Shown piece by piece: positions 16,879-25,684 of a stretch of 64,000 bases of DNA. The number at the start of each line of letters is the position of its first letter. Within the stretch, counting starts at the first letter, position 1. The notes under the pieces were generated by a model, which was not told the origin of the DNA, made no database searches, and worked only from the letters and a program-made list of their open reading frames with translations. A program made the position numbers and the translations under genes. This DNA comes from PWQG01 sp050486205 (GTDB lineage: Bacteria; Pseudomonadota; Gammaproteobacteria; Pseudomonadales; Pseudohongiellaceae), in assembly GCA_050486205.1 (NCBI GenBank), contig JBJHCW010000005.1, positions 62,001 to 126,000 on the forward strand, written 5' to 3'.

Positions 16879-17844
16879 TTATCGTGCGGTGCAGGAAAGA
16901 ATGGACCGCAGCGGTGCCAGCGTGACTTCTGCGCCGAACAGGGTACTGCCATCGGACAGTATCCCGAGGCATCGGTGCCGAAGCTGCACCAGTTTGCCAC
17001 CACGCAGTCCCTTGGCCTGGGCGACTTCGACTGACTCGTCAACAAGAATGTGCAGCATATCGTTGCTCCGCAGGCCGCGGGCGCGGCCCTGATCTACACT
17101 GATATGGTGCCCGGTGTATACCATCGGGTCTTTGTAGAAGTCATGGCCATCAGCGTGCGCCCGCTCCAGCAGGGCACAGGAGATCAGGGATGCCGGCACC
17201 ATGTCCGGGAAATTGACTCGCTGCTCGAGCTCGTCGAAATACCAGTTCTGGTCCGCCAATGAGGCCGAAATGAGGTTTTTTGCGTTGCCGTTCATCAGGT
17301 ATTTGCGCTTCAGGAAGAAACCCGTGCCCGGAACGGTTGAGCGGTCACTGACTGCCCGGAGATCTGCGGGTGTGACGCCCAGAAGGCCAAGGCCCTGGTC
17401 TGCGATCCGGCACTGGGGTGTGTCGCTGTCGCGTATGGTTCCCAGAAGAATGAGGCCACTGTCCTTGCGCGCCGAGACACGATTGCCCAGCGAGACACGT
17501 CCATCCTGATCGGTGCTGCGCCTGGCCGGGTGCACGTGAGGTGTGAACGCTTCTCCCGGGTGCAGCACGTCGGCGAAAGTGAACTGGTAATTACGAAAGC
17601 CGGATGTCGGCGGCGGGTGACCATCACTATGACGCTGGCGGGTGACCAGATACTCCATCAGGCACTCGAGCTGGAATCCCAGTGCAATGGGGCCGCCAAA
17701 AGGGTTGTCCTGGATCCGGTGCCACTTGCTGCTATCGTGGAATGGGTTGAAGTCGTCACTGGCATTGCGAGCGACGTCGATATGTATCTGATCGAAGCTC
17801 AGCGCTGCAGGTTGCTCGGATTCCTCCGCGAGGTCAGTGGGCAT
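16879..17844 (-). CDS. MaoC/hotdog-like protein, function unknown
   Basis: Protein of 321 aa without signal peptide. The segment ARNASDDFNPFHD with the downstream GGPIALGFQLECL resembles the catalytic Asn/Asp-His-Gly region of MaoC-like hotdog hydratases (normally D-x-NP-H then A-G). A second half (residues 170-315) could be another hotdog unit. The start has GAGGGAC upstream. It stands alone in opposite orientation to its right-hand neighbours apart from a DUF3096 gene. A hydratase or thioesterase acting on acyl-CoA is possible but unproven. Confidence 0.55.
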   Translation of the reverse strand: MPTDLAEESEQPAALSFDQIHIDVARNASDDFNPFHDSSKWHRIQDNPFGGPIALGFQLECLMEYLVTRQRHSDGHPPPTSGFRNYQFTFADVLHPGEAFTPHVHPARRSTDQDGRVSLGNRVSARKDSGLILLGTIRDSDTPQCRIADQGLGLLGVTPADLRAVSDRSTVPGTGFFLKRKYLMNGNAKNLISASLADQNWYFDELEQRVNFPDMVPASLISCALLERAHADGHDFYKDPMVYTGHHISVDQGRARGLRSNDMLHILVDESVEVAQAKGLRGGKLVQLRHRCLGILSDGSTLFGAEVTLAPLRSILSCTAR

Positions 17845-17901
17845 AGTCCCTCACAAGTCGTTTTGCACTTTGGCCAGGCCTGATTCGGTAACCCGGTTGG
17901 T

Positions 17902-18054
17902 TTACATGCTCAGATTGATACCGGAACCGCCAAAGATTCCCACCAATCCAACCAGGATCAGATAACCAGCGACAATATAGTTGAGCAATTTCGGCATTAT
18001 CAGAATAAGAACGCCGGCAATCAAGGAGATAAGTGGTGTCAGTGCAATAGTCAT
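17902..18054 (-). CDS. DUF3096 small membrane protein
   Basis: A 50-residue protein that is almost entirely two hydrophobic helices (PLISLIAGVLILIMPKLLNYIVAGYLILVG split by the MPKLLNY turn), matching the DUF3096 pattern. No function is known. AAGGACAGGAAC directly precedes the ATG at 18054. It lies 57 bases upstream of the hotdog-like gene on the same strand, so the two may share a transcript. Confidence 0.78.
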   Translation of the reverse strand: MTIALTPLISLIAGVLILIMPKLLNYIVAGYLILVGLVGIFGGSGINLSM

Positions 18055-18382
18055 GTTCCTGTCCTTAGTGAGAAGTCAGCATTACTGCATTGATAGTACC
18101 CTGCGCCGCGGCAGAAGTGTACGTCAATTGTCCACTGCATCCAGCCAGGTCACTTGATCTGGAATCTCCACTACAGTCACGATTCCACGGAGATTGCCTG
18201 TCATGTCCCATGAAGATGAAGTGATTACAAGGCGCGCCTTTCTCGGGCGAAGTGTACGGGCAATCTCTCCCGGGTCGCTGCAAACCACTGATATGGAAGA
18301 TATTCCATAAACCTGTTGTCCGTTCTGGACACTGGGTCAAGTACTAGGCAATATCTCCACTGGAAGTCACGAGGATGATGCA
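18055..18382. other. 328-base divergent intergenic region, no gene seen
   Basis: Separates the DUF3096 gene and the UPF0114 gene. A minus-strand open frame at 18065-18340 has no ribosome site, is rich in unusual residues and looks spurious. No clear promoter boxes or repeats are visible by eye. Confidence 0.4.
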
Positions 18383-18862
18383 GTGGTTGAAAAGATTTTC
18401 AGAAACAGTCGCCTGGTTGTCCTTGTTGCCGTTGTGGTATGTGCCATCTCCTCTGCGCTGCTGTATATCGCCACCATCAATATCATATTCAATGTGGTCA
18501 TGGATTTCGTTCGGGCAGTACCGGCCTCGGCCGACGCCGGCAAAAGCCTGGCCGTGCGCCTGTTGAAAATCCTGGATCTGCTGTTGATAGCGATAACCTT
18601 CCAGATCATCACCGTGAGCCTGTATCGATTGTTCATTCGCCCGCTATCGATGGAGGAGAGCAAGTTTCTCAACGCTCTGGACATTGCCAGTTTCCATGAC
18701 CTGAAGATCACCCTGATCCAGGTCGCGGCAGTGATCATGGTCATCCTGTTCATGGAACACGTCGTAGAGATCGGTGCGACGCTGGAAACCCTGTATTTTG
18801 GTGTTGCCGTGGGCGTGGTGATTCTGGCGTCGGTGTATGCCTGGACTCACATGAAAGAATAG
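18383..18862 (+). CDS. UPF0114 (YqhA-like) membrane protein
   Basis: Inner-membrane protein of 159 aa with about four helices. Family features are the opening FRNSRLVVLVAVV, the long helix ILDLLLIAITFQIITVSLYRLFI containing LDLLL and LY-LFI, and DLKITLIQVAAVIMVILFMEHV. Function is unknown. GTG 18383 is chosen because GAGG lies about ten bases upstream and no in-frame ATG gives the family start. No operon partner is evident; the next gene (gamma-glutamyltransferase) begins 113 bases later. Confidence 0.75.
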   Translation: MVEKIFRNSRLVVLVAVVVCAISSALLYIATINIIFNVVMDFVRAVPASADAGKSLAVRLLKILDLLLIAITFQIITVSLYRLFIRPLSMEESKFLNALDIASFHDLKITLIQVAAVIMVILFMEHVVEIGATLETLYFGVAVGVVILASVYAWTHMKE

Positions 18863-18975
18863 AGGCGTAAACGCTGAGGCGGTGGCCAATCGCCATTGAA
18901 CCTATATAATCCGGATATCCAGGTTGTTGCTGTGTGCGGTGCCTGGATTTCCTTGCCAAAAAAATGAGATCTGCC

Positions 18976-20748
18976 ATGAAATTATTGACTGTGCTGTTTT
19001 CGCTGATGTTCCTGACCGCCTGCTCTGATGTCAGTGATTCCCGTGTTGACTCGCCGACTTCCTCAGCCCCGGCTGAATCCACTGAACAATCCGAATCAGG
19101 CAGTTCGTCCTGGTCGCTGGGTTATATGGCTGCGGTGGCCAACCCCTATGCCACTGATGCAGCTGCTGACATGCTTGCCCGCGGCGGGCACGCGGTGGAT
19201 GCGGCCATTGCCGCGCACGCAGTGCTGAGCCTTGTGGAGCCGGAGAGTTCAGGCATTGGAGGTGGTGGTTTCATGGTGGTGTATGAGCAGTCCAGCGGTG
19301 ATGTGAGATTCCTGGATGGCCGCGAAACTGCCCCGGCCGGTGCCACAGCTGACATGTTCATACGCGACGGGGAGGCGATGGGTTTTCTGGAGGCATGGCA
19401 GAGTGGTAAATCGGTTGGTGTGCCGGGTACCGTGGCGCTCTACCATCACGCGCATGAGCAGTATGGTGTGCTGCCTTGGGCGAGTCTGTTCGAACCCGCC
19501 ATTCGCCTTGCCGATGAGGGTTTTGTGGTACCGGAAAAGCTGGCCGATACAGTGGCAAGAATGGCAAGTTTCACCCGGGTCAATGAAAACCCCGGCACCG
19601 CAGAGTATTTTTTCCCCGGCGGAGAGCCGATACAGGCCGGTCAGCTGTTGCGCAACCCGGAATTCGCCCAAACGCTTCGACGCGTTGCACAGGAGGGCCC
19701 ATCGGCCTTCTACAGTGGCGAGATTGCAGAAGCCATGGTTGCGGCTGTGCAGGCTGAGCCCAACCCGGGTAGCATGACATTGGCCGATATTGAAGCCTAT
19801 CAGGTGCGAGAGCGTGATGCGGTCTGCCGTGAGTGGCGAGAACGCCAGATCTGCTCGGCCACGCCGCCCTCGTCCGGCGCCATGCAGATCATGATTGCCC
19901 ATCTGTATGATCAGATGATTGAGCCCGGTGCCAGCCTTGAACAGCAGATTCGTACCTTTGTGGACGCCCAGCGTCTGGCTTATGCGGATCGGGATCACTA
20001 TTTTGGCGATCCGGATCATGTCTCTGTACCGGTTGATCTGTTACTGGATCCACAGTATCTGCGACACCGGGCCGGGAATCCAGCGGCACCCGACGCCGTG
20101 CCGACGCATGGCGATCCGGCAGCAGTGCTGGGGCATGAGGCCGCACTGATGTGGGCTCCGGACCGGACCACTGAAATGGCAGGTACCACACATTTTTCCA
20201 TTGTTGATAATGATGGCAATGCAGTATCGGTAACGATGACGGTGGAAGCGCCTTTTGGTTCCTCACGCTGGGCGGCGGGTTTTCTTCTCAATAATGAAAT
20301 GACCGATTTTGCACTGGAGTACGAACCGGACGGGGTGGAGATGGCGAATCAGGTGCGACCTGGCGCAAGGCCGCGCTCCTCCATGTCACCGACCATTGTG
20401 CTCAATAGTGACAATGGCCTGCATATGGTCACCGGATCTCCGGGCGGTAACTCCATTCCAGCCTATACGGCAAAAACCCTGTTGGGTATCGAGGACTGGG
20501 GACTGGGCGTTCAGGAAGCTGTGGACTTCCCCAACATCATCGCCCGCGGGCAGACGGTGCGTGTTGAGATTGGCCGGCAACCCGGTCAGGAGCTGGCGGA
20601 TCAGCTGCGTGAGGCAGGCTACGATGTGCAGGAGAGCGAAGGCGAGAACTCTGGCCTGCACGTGATCCTGGTGACCGATCAGGGCCTGGTCGGAGCGGCT
20701 GACCCGCGTCGAGAGGGCACCGTGGTGTCCGGGCGTATCAGCCGGTAG
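18976..20748 (+). CDS. ggt: Gamma-glutamyltransferase, probable lipoprotein
   Basis: Ntn-hydrolase that cleaves gamma-glutamyl bonds, as in periplasmic glutathione breakdown (590 aa, family about 580). Large-subunit motifs include ESSGIGGGGF and DGRETAP. The autoprocessing/catalytic Thr is about residue 404 in the GTTHFS motif, and SMSPTIVL and GSPGG in the small subunit complete the pocket. The N-terminus MKLLTVLFSLMFLTAC ends in a lipobox, so it is probably lipid-anchored. ATG 18976 follows GAGATC; ATG 18964 is a possible alternative adding four residues. Confidence 0.93.
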   Translation: MKLLTVLFSLMFLTACSDVSDSRVDSPTSSAPAESTEQSESGSSSWSLGYMAAVANPYATDAAADMLARGGHAVDAAIAAHAVLSLVEPESSGIGGGGFMVVYEQSSGDVRFLDGRETAPAGATADMFIRDGEAMGFLEAWQSGKSVGVPGTVALYHHAHEQYGVLPWASLFEPAIRLADEGFVVPEKLADTVARMASFTRVNENPGTAEYFFPGGEPIQAGQLLRNPEFAQTLRRVAQEGPSAFYSGEIAEAMVAAVQAEPNPGSMTLADIEAYQVRERDAVCREWRERQICSATPPSSGAMQIMIAHLYDQMIEPGASLEQQIRTFVDAQRLAYADRDHYFGDPDHVSVPVDLLLDPQYLRHRAGNPAAPDAVPTHGDPAAVLGHEAALMWAPDRTTEMAGTTHFSIVDNDGNAVSVTMTVEAPFGSSRWAAGFLLNNEMTDFALEYEPDGVEMANQVRPGARPRSSMSPTIVLNSDNGLHMVTGSPGGNSIPAYTAKTLLGIEDWGLGVQEAVDFPNIIARGQTVRVEIGRQPGQELADQLREAGYDVQESEGENSGLHVILVTDQGLVGAADPRREGTVVSGRISR

Positions 20749-20923
20749 CCGCGCGCCCTGCGACCCAGGACGCCTGCTACTGCCTGATGAGAAGGCCCGC
20801 TGCCCTCAGTCGCTGGCAAAGTGACCAAAGGGTTGGTAATCTCCCTGGGAAGCCGGATTGTATCCTCGCAGAGCGCTGCATGAACCCGATGTTTCCCATC
20901 CTGTTACTGTTCAAGGACAAACC

Positions 20924-21913
20924 ATGAAAGATTTCAATCTTGGAGAAGTCGTTGGCATGCTCATGAAGACCATGCCGTTTCTGGTATTCCGTTTCCTTAT
21001 TTATTTTGGCATCACCATCGCCTATGTGCTGATCACCGGGGTGGGCGCGGGCATCGGTTATGGCATCGGCGCTATCGGTGGGTCGGGTCCGGCCGGGGGT
21101 ATGTGGGGTGGAATTTTCGGTTTCAGCGCCGCTGCCGCGCTGATGTATTTTCTGAGAGAGTATCTGCTCTATATGGTCAAGGCGGGGCATATTGCTGTGA
21201 TGGTCGAGCTTATGGAAGGCAAGCAGCTGCCCCAAGGTCGCAGTCAGATTGAACATGCACAAAGTGTGGTAAAAGAGCGCTTTACCGAGTCCTCAGTACT
21301 GTTTGCGCTGGATCAGCTGATCAAGGGTATCCTCAAGGCGTTCAATCGCCTGTTTTTCACAGCGACCAGTTTTCTGCCCATTCCCGGTATGCAGGGATTG
21401 GTCAAGTTCATCAACACCGTGGTTACGCTGTCACTGACGTATCTGGATGAAGTCATTCTGGCTTACAACATCAGGACCCGATCGGACAATCCCTGGAAAT
21501 CCAGTCAGACGGCATTGATCCTGTATGCGCAGAACTACAGGACGTTCCTGAAGAATGCCTTCTGGTTGGCCTTTGTGATCTGGGGCCTGACATTCCTGAT
21601 TTTCCTGCTTGTGCTCGGCCCCGTTGCCGGGCTGGTGGCCATGTTTCCCGGCACTGCAGGTCCACTGACACTGATATTTGCCCTGGTCTTTACCTGGGCG
21701 ATCAAGCAGGCGGTCATCGAACCGTTTGCCATGACCGCGCTTTTGCAGGTGTACTTCAAGGTTACCGATGGGCAGGCACCCAATCCTGAGTGGGAAGGAA
21801 AACTGGAGCAGGCTTCCGGCAAGTTTCGCGAACTCAAGGACAAGGCAGCCAAGTGGGTTCCTGAGCCTGCGAAAACCGATGCCGGTCAGCGCGCCGCTGA
21901 CAGTGCCGGTTGA
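20924..21913 (+). CDS. Membrane protein of unknown function
   Basis: Protein of 329 aa with a glycine-rich hydrophobic first third (GVGAGIGYGIGAIGG), a helix at YFLREYLLYMVKAGHIAVMVELM, and two long C-terminal membrane segments near residues 210-270 (FWLAFVIWGLTFLIFLLVLGPVAGLV). The C-terminal 50 residues are charged. I recognise no family with confidence. AAGGAC precedes ATG 20924, which I prefer over an upstream in-frame start that adds non-hydrophobic residues. It faces the GlcG/HbpS-like gene convergently. Confidence 0.65.
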   Translation: MKDFNLGEVVGMLMKTMPFLVFRFLIYFGITIAYVLITGVGAGIGYGIGAIGGSGPAGGMWGGIFGFSAAAALMYFLREYLLYMVKAGHIAVMVELMEGKQLPQGRSQIEHAQSVVKERFTESSVLFALDQLIKGILKAFNRLFFTATSFLPIPGMQGLVKFINTVVTLSLTYLDEVILAYNIRTRSDNPWKSSQTALILYAQNYRTFLKNAFWLAFVIWGLTFLIFLLVLGPVAGLVAMFPGTAGPLTLIFALVFTWAIKQAVIEPFAMTALLQVYFKVTDGQAPNPEWEGKLEQASGKFRELKDKAAKWVPEPAKTDAGQRAADSAG

Positions 21914-21945
21914 TGGCTTGAGTGGCTGAAACCTGACAGCTGCGT

Positions 21946-22419
21946 TCAGTTCGAGATGGCGGCTGCGCCGGCCAGGGACACCTGTTCGTCTTCGCTGCCT
22001 CTCGCACCACTGGTTGCAATCGAGCCGATCATCTCACCGTTGTACATGACAGGCACACCGCCGGCAAAGGTCACGCCGTTTTCGACTTCTTCAATGTCAC
22101 CGGCCTGAAGGCGCTGCCCATACTCACCTGAGCTCAACCCGGTTGCTGTCACCACACGAATCTTGCGAAGCGCAATGTCATGGGTAAACGGTGAAGCGCC
22201 GTCCATGCGATGCATCATGACCGGCACACCTGCGTGATCGGCAATCACCAGGGTGAGGTTCCAGTTATTGGCGCGAGCTTCGGCCACTGCAGCCGCCATC
22301 GCCTGCTCTGCCATCCCGTAGTTCAGCACAGTTGCTGGCGTGGATGACTGGGCAAGGCTGATGCTGGCAACCGTCAGGGCCCACAGTGTCATGGTAGCGA
22401 TCAATAGACGTTTCATCAT
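21946..22419 (-). CDS. Exported GlcG/HbpS-like protein
   Basis: A 157-residue protein of the GlcG/HbpS (PF03928) family, related to the heme-binding HbpS. A signal peptide ends near ISLAQ. The family pattern is clear: MAAAVAEARANNWNLTLVIADHAG, FTHDIALRKIRVVTATG, GGVPVMYNGEMIGSIATSGA. The cofactor or ligand is unknown; some members bind heme and others sit beside enzymes of glycolate metabolism. An ATG one codon downstream could also be the start. No informative operon context. Confidence 0.82.
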   Translation of the reverse strand: MMKRLLIATMTLWALTVASISLAQSSTPATVLNYGMAEQAMAAAVAEARANNWNLTLVIADHAGVPVMMHRMDGASPFTHDIALRKIRVVTATGLSSGEYGQRLQAGDIEEVENGVTFAGGVPVMYNGEMIGSIATSGARGSEDEQVSLAGAAAISN

Positions 22420-22629
22420 TGTGTATACTCATCTGGTTTCAGGAACAACGCGCCGCCATCGTAGCAGAAGAAGATGCAGGGGAATGACCTGAATAGACTG
22501 GCGGGGCTCGTGGTGAGACCAAATGCTGACTTGACCCGGAAATTGGAACAGTTGCCTGACGGCGTTCTCTAGTGTGTTGTGTACAGCAGGCCGGGTTCCC
22601 GACGTGAGGGCATCTGTTATAGTGCTCCT

Positions 22630-23448
22630 GTGACTGATCCCACCCCAACAACTTTCCGATTGGCACCCACCCCGGTGGCCACTCTCAATCAATGTCTGGC
22701 ACTGACTGCGACCAGTGGCCTGTTGTGGCTTTTTCATCACTACGCCCGTGTGCTGGCTCCGGTGTTCCTGATGGCAATCTGCCTGGTGATGGTCGTGTTG
22801 CTTTTGGTCGCACTTTGGTGGCGAGCGCGATTGCAGCGCCAGGTCTTACTGCTTGCACATGTGCAACCGGGCAGTCCCTTGCAGCGATGGATGCGAGGCG
22901 GATTTCTGATGGCGCTGCTGCGCCTGCCACTGGCCCTGATGCTGGCGCCGTTGTTGTTGGTGACACTGGTGCGGCTGGACGACAGCCGGGTATGGTTACT
23001 ACTGATTCTGGCCGCACCGGGGCTGGTACTGCTGCGCGCGTTCCTGCATGCCCGGCTGGCCAGTCACGCCCGGGAACCGTACCTGACCCTGTTGTTGTGG
23101 CGCGTGGGTAGCGCTGTGTTGTTCCTGGTGCTACTGGCCCTTGTGATCACGTTGTCCATTACCGGCGACTGGCCGGATTTTCAGGCCGCGACATTGGAGC
23201 AGGCCATCTGGCACATGGCCGATCGGGAGTTGGCGCGCAGTGCACAACTGCAGGATCTGCTTCAGCTGTTTGCCGCCATGGATGGGCTGCGGCTGTGGCT
23301 GGCCCAGCAGGTATTGCCGGCACTGCCGCTGGACCGCCTGTTGTTGCTGGTCGGATGGGCGCTGGTGTTTGCAAAGAACGCGCTGTTCATCTGGTCTTAT
23401 GCCCTGGTGCTGCACGCTGTCCTGGTGCTGACCGGCCCACGGCGTTGA
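22630..23448 (+). CDS. Leucine-rich polytopic membrane protein, unknown function
   Basis: About 272 aa, extremely rich in Leu and Ala, with about six membrane helices and a soluble stretch near 175-220 (GDWPDFQAATLEQAIWHMADRE). I recognise no family. The GTG at 22630 is preferred: there is no ribosome site, but TATAGT at 22618-22623 would start transcription almost on the GTG, suggesting a leaderless mRNA. An upstream in-frame GTG (22579) gives a poor N-terminus. It is followed by a convergent MBL gene. Confidence 0.6.
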   Translation: MTDPTPTTFRLAPTPVATLNQCLALTATSGLLWLFHHYARVLAPVFLMAICLVMVVLLLVALWWRARLQRQVLLLAHVQPGSPLQRWMRGGFLMALLRLPLALMLAPLLLVTLVRLDDSRVWLLLILAAPGLVLLRAFLHARLASHAREPYLTLLLWRVGSAVLFLVLLALVITLSITGDWPDFQAATLEQAIWHMADRELARSAQLQDLLQLFAAMDGLRLWLAQQVLPALPLDRLLLLVGWALVFAKNALFIWSYALVLHAVLVLTGPRR

Positions 23449-23492
23449 CAGTTCACCGCTGGAGCAGCCAGCCAGAGGTATGCGAGTGATCG

Positions 23493-24026
23493 TCAGGGAT
23501 TCGACAGCAGGCGCACACTGTTCGCCAGTACCTGTCGGTCCTTCTCCTCGTGCACGCCGTTAATGAAGCCAGCTTGCCAGGTGTTGTGTTTTCCCATAAA
23601 CAGGGTGTCTCCAGTGAACAGATAGCGATTGCCTGTGGGGGAGGTGACCAGGAAACAGGTGCTGCCGGCGCTGTGACCGGGAGTGGGGATGACCTCAATG
23701 TTACCAAGGTGTACCTCACGACTGCTGTAAACCTCGTCAGGGGCGCGCACTGCGCGCCATGAAACCCTCTCGGCTTGATGCCCGACCAGCTTTGAACCGA
23801 AGCGCGCCGCAATGGTGTTCAATGTATCACCCAGTTCATCTTCATGACTCAGATATTGCCAGGCCACGCCGCCAAGTCTGGCCATCTCGTCCAGCTCGTG
23901 CACGTGCCCGGTGTTGTAGAACAGGACGTTGCCATCAGGCCGGGTCAACAGGTAGGCATGGGTGTTGAGACCTTCAAAGGGGCTGAAGCTTTCGGTCTCC
24001 CAGAGGTCGGCTTGTACTTGTTTCAT
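23493..24026 (-). CDS. Metallo-beta-lactamase-fold protein, probable SoxR target
   Basis: MBL-fold hydrolase of 177 aa. Recognisable parts are an N-terminal beta sheet, TPGHSAGSTCF (third metal-ligand region) and FTGDTLF (bridging Asp). The usual HxHxDH is replaced by SHEDELGD, so metal binding is altered or minimal. I chose ATG 24026 because GGAG lies six bases upstream; a reading from 24038 has none. It faces soxR across a SoxR-type operator. In many bacteria SoxR controls small sets of redox or efflux genes, so this may act on a redox-active compound. Substrate unknown. Confidence 0.78.
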   Translation of the reverse strand: MKQVQADLWETESFSPFEGLNTHAYLLTRPDGNVLFYNTGHVHELDEMARLGGVAWQYLSHEDELGDTLNTIAARFGSKLVGHQAERVSWRAVRAPDEVYSSREVHLGNIEVIPTPGHSAGSTCFLVTSPTGNRYLFTGDTLFMGKHNTWQAGFINGVHEEKDRQVLANSVRLLSNP

Positions 24027-24062
24027 CAGGTTCTCCATGGCAGTTGATGGTTGCGGGAAGCG

Positions 24063-24093
24063 AGACTAATAGTTAAAGTAAACTTTAAGTCAA
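24063..24093 (-). promoter_or_regulatory. SoxR-type operator/promoter in front of the MBL gene
   Basis: On the minus strand -35 TTGACT (24093-24088) and a -10-like TAGTCT (24068-24063) are 19 bases apart. Between them is the perfect dyad TTAAAGT-AA-ACTTTAA (24073-24088). The 19-base spacer and central dyad reproduce the layout of the E. coli soxS promoter, which SoxR untwists when oxidised. The dyad sequence differs from the enterobacterial CTCAAGTTAACTTGAG but has the same length and position. Confidence 0.7.
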
Positions 24094-24121
24094 GAGCTTT
24101 CCAGTGAACCATGGGGATAAA

Positions 24122-24601
24122 ATGAAGGATCGGGATGACGGCAAGGGGATGATGATGGCCGCGTTGGCCATTGGGGAAGTGTCTGGGCGCAGTGGGGTGG
24201 CCGCGTCTGCGCTTCGGTACTATGAAACTGAGGGACTGATCAGCAGCGAGCGCAGCGCGGCAGGTCAACGGCGCTACAGCCGCGATGTACTGCGCCGTAT
24301 TGCCGTGATCAAGACCGCACAGAGCCTGGGTATGCCGCTCAGCGAGATCAAGGCAGCTTTTGCCTCGTTGCCGGCTCGGCGCACGCCCACAACCGGCGAC
24401 TGGCAGAAGTTGTCCCGGCGATGGCATAAGCGTATAAGTATCCAGATTGAACAGCTCACCCGCCTGCGTGATCATCTTGATGACTGCATTGGGTGTGGTT
24501 GTCTGTCACTGGCGAGCTGTCCGCTGCGAAATCCGCAGGATATTGCAGCTGAAGCGGGCCCAGGGGCGAGACTGTTCTTGGACCTTGAGGAAAACCGATG
24601 A
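24122..24601 (+). CDS. soxR: Redox-sensing MerR-family regulator SoxR
   Basis: Homodimeric [2Fe-2S] sensor of redox-cycling drugs and superoxide (159 aa; E. coli 154). The MerR winged helix covers about 16-85 (AIGEVSGRSGVAASALRYYE). The cluster motif CxxCxCxxxxxC is intact at Cys122, 125, 127 and 133, followed by the typical CPLRNP. I chose ATG 24122, preceded by GGGGAT. It is divergent from the MBL gene and overlaps the next gene by four bases. Its target is probably the operator at 24063-24093. No soxS gene is seen, as expected outside enterobacteria. Confidence 0.95.
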   Translation: MKDRDDGKGMMMAALAIGEVSGRSGVAASALRYYETEGLISSERSAAGQRRYSRDVLRRIAVIKTAQSLGMPLSEIKAAFASLPARRTPTTGDWQKLSRRWHKRISIQIEQLTRLRDHLDDCIGCGCLSLASCPLRNPQDIAAEAGPGARLFLDLEENR

Positions 24602-25668
24602 TCACAGTGATTGATTCGACCGGGCGCCGCGCCACGTTGTGGCAATTGCCGCTGCTGCTGCTGACCTTGCTGGCGCTCAGCGCGGCGGTCCTGCTGTTGC
24701 CCCAGCAACCGTGGCAGGATGACAGGCTGACAGTATCGCTGGCTGGTGAGCATTACCGGATCAGCAGCGCAGATATTGGTTTGCTGGAGTCGCTCACTGT
24801 CAGGCACTTCACCGACGGTGAGGCGCGCGCTCAGGCGCAGCTTCAGGTCACGGTAGGCAACCATCTGGACACGTTTTTTGCCAGTGCCGAGGCCCGGATT
24901 CCGGCCTTTCTGGACTGGTATTATTCCCCGTCGGCTGAGTACACCCGGGTTGCCATGTCGGCGCTGAGCTGGGCGGGGCTGGCCGAGGGAGACTATCTGG
25001 CGCGCGAGGCTGCTCAGCGCCTGCTCCCGGACGCTGAATGGCAGCGTCAGACCGCAGCGCTGCAGGTCGAATTGCTGCAGGTGCTTGATGACGAGCAGGT
25101 CGCCATTCGTGATGGTTGGCTGGCCGAGATGATGACATTGCTGGCAGACCGGCGTGTGCCCGGACCAGTGAATACCCTGGCTCAGAACCGCCCCGTGATG
25201 GCACTGGATGATCTGACCGTGCAATGGTTTGACCGTGAAAGTCAGGCTTTGCGTATGCGAATGCAGGCCAGCACCCTGAGTGGTGCCATTGCGGTTGCCG
25301 CGCTTCGACAGGCGGCTGCCAGAGGCGCCGCAGCGCGTGTGGCCAGCCGCTCGGCGGCGCGAGCCGGTTCTGCCGGGCTTGGCGCGGCCGCTGCCTGTGC
25401 GCCTGGGGGCTTTATTGCCGCTGGTTGTGCCGTGGTGGTTGGCGCCGGCACGTGGGTGTTGGGCGACATGTTGTTGCTGCGTGTGGACGAGGCGCGTAAC
25501 CGTGCGGGCATGACGGCACAATTGCAGTTGTCACTGCAGCAATTGCGTGATGCCACCGAAATGGAATTGCTGGCTGTCTACGGGGCCAGTCTGGACGCCC
25601 ACCACGCCGCCTCGCGGCAACAGATCACGGACAGTTTCCAGCCGCTGCGGGCAACGGTGCGGCCATGA
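24598..25668 (+). CDS. Orphan membrane protein translationally coupled to soxR
   Basis: Protein of 356 aa I do not recognise. One N-terminal membrane helix (residues 14-36, LWQLPLLLLTLLALSAAVLLLP), a long helical region with charged residues, then an Ala/Gly/Arg-rich segment near residues 235-265 merging into a second hydrophobic stretch (GFIAAGCAVVVGAGTWVLGDMLLL), and a polar C-terminus. Its ATG overlaps the soxR stop (ATGA), so the two should be cotranslated. That links it to the oxidative or redox-compound response, but no function can be claimed. The CopC-like gene is convergent. Confidence 0.6.
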   Translation: MITVIDSTGRRATLWQLPLLLLTLLALSAAVLLLPQQPWQDDRLTVSLAGEHYRISSADIGLLESLTVRHFTDGEARAQAQLQVTVGNHLDTFFASAEARIPAFLDWYYSPSAEYTRVAMSALSWAGLAEGDYLAREAAQRLLPDAEWQRQTAALQVELLQVLDDEQVAIRDGWLAEMMTLLADRRVPGPVNTLAQNRPVMALDDLTVQWFDRESQALRMRMQASTLSGAIAVAALRQAAARGAAARVASRSAARAGSAGLGAAAACAPGGFIAAGCAVVVGAGTWVLGDMLLLRVDEARNRAGMTAQLQLSLQQLRDATEMELLAVYGASLDAHHAASRQQITDSFQPLRATVRP

Positions 25669-25684
25669 GGCCCCGATATCAGGA

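Noticed and set aside
18065..18340. Minus-strand open frame between the DUF3096 and UPF0114 genes
   Set aside because: No ribosome site or family pattern; rich in Cys and Ser-Ser repeats unlike coding sequence.
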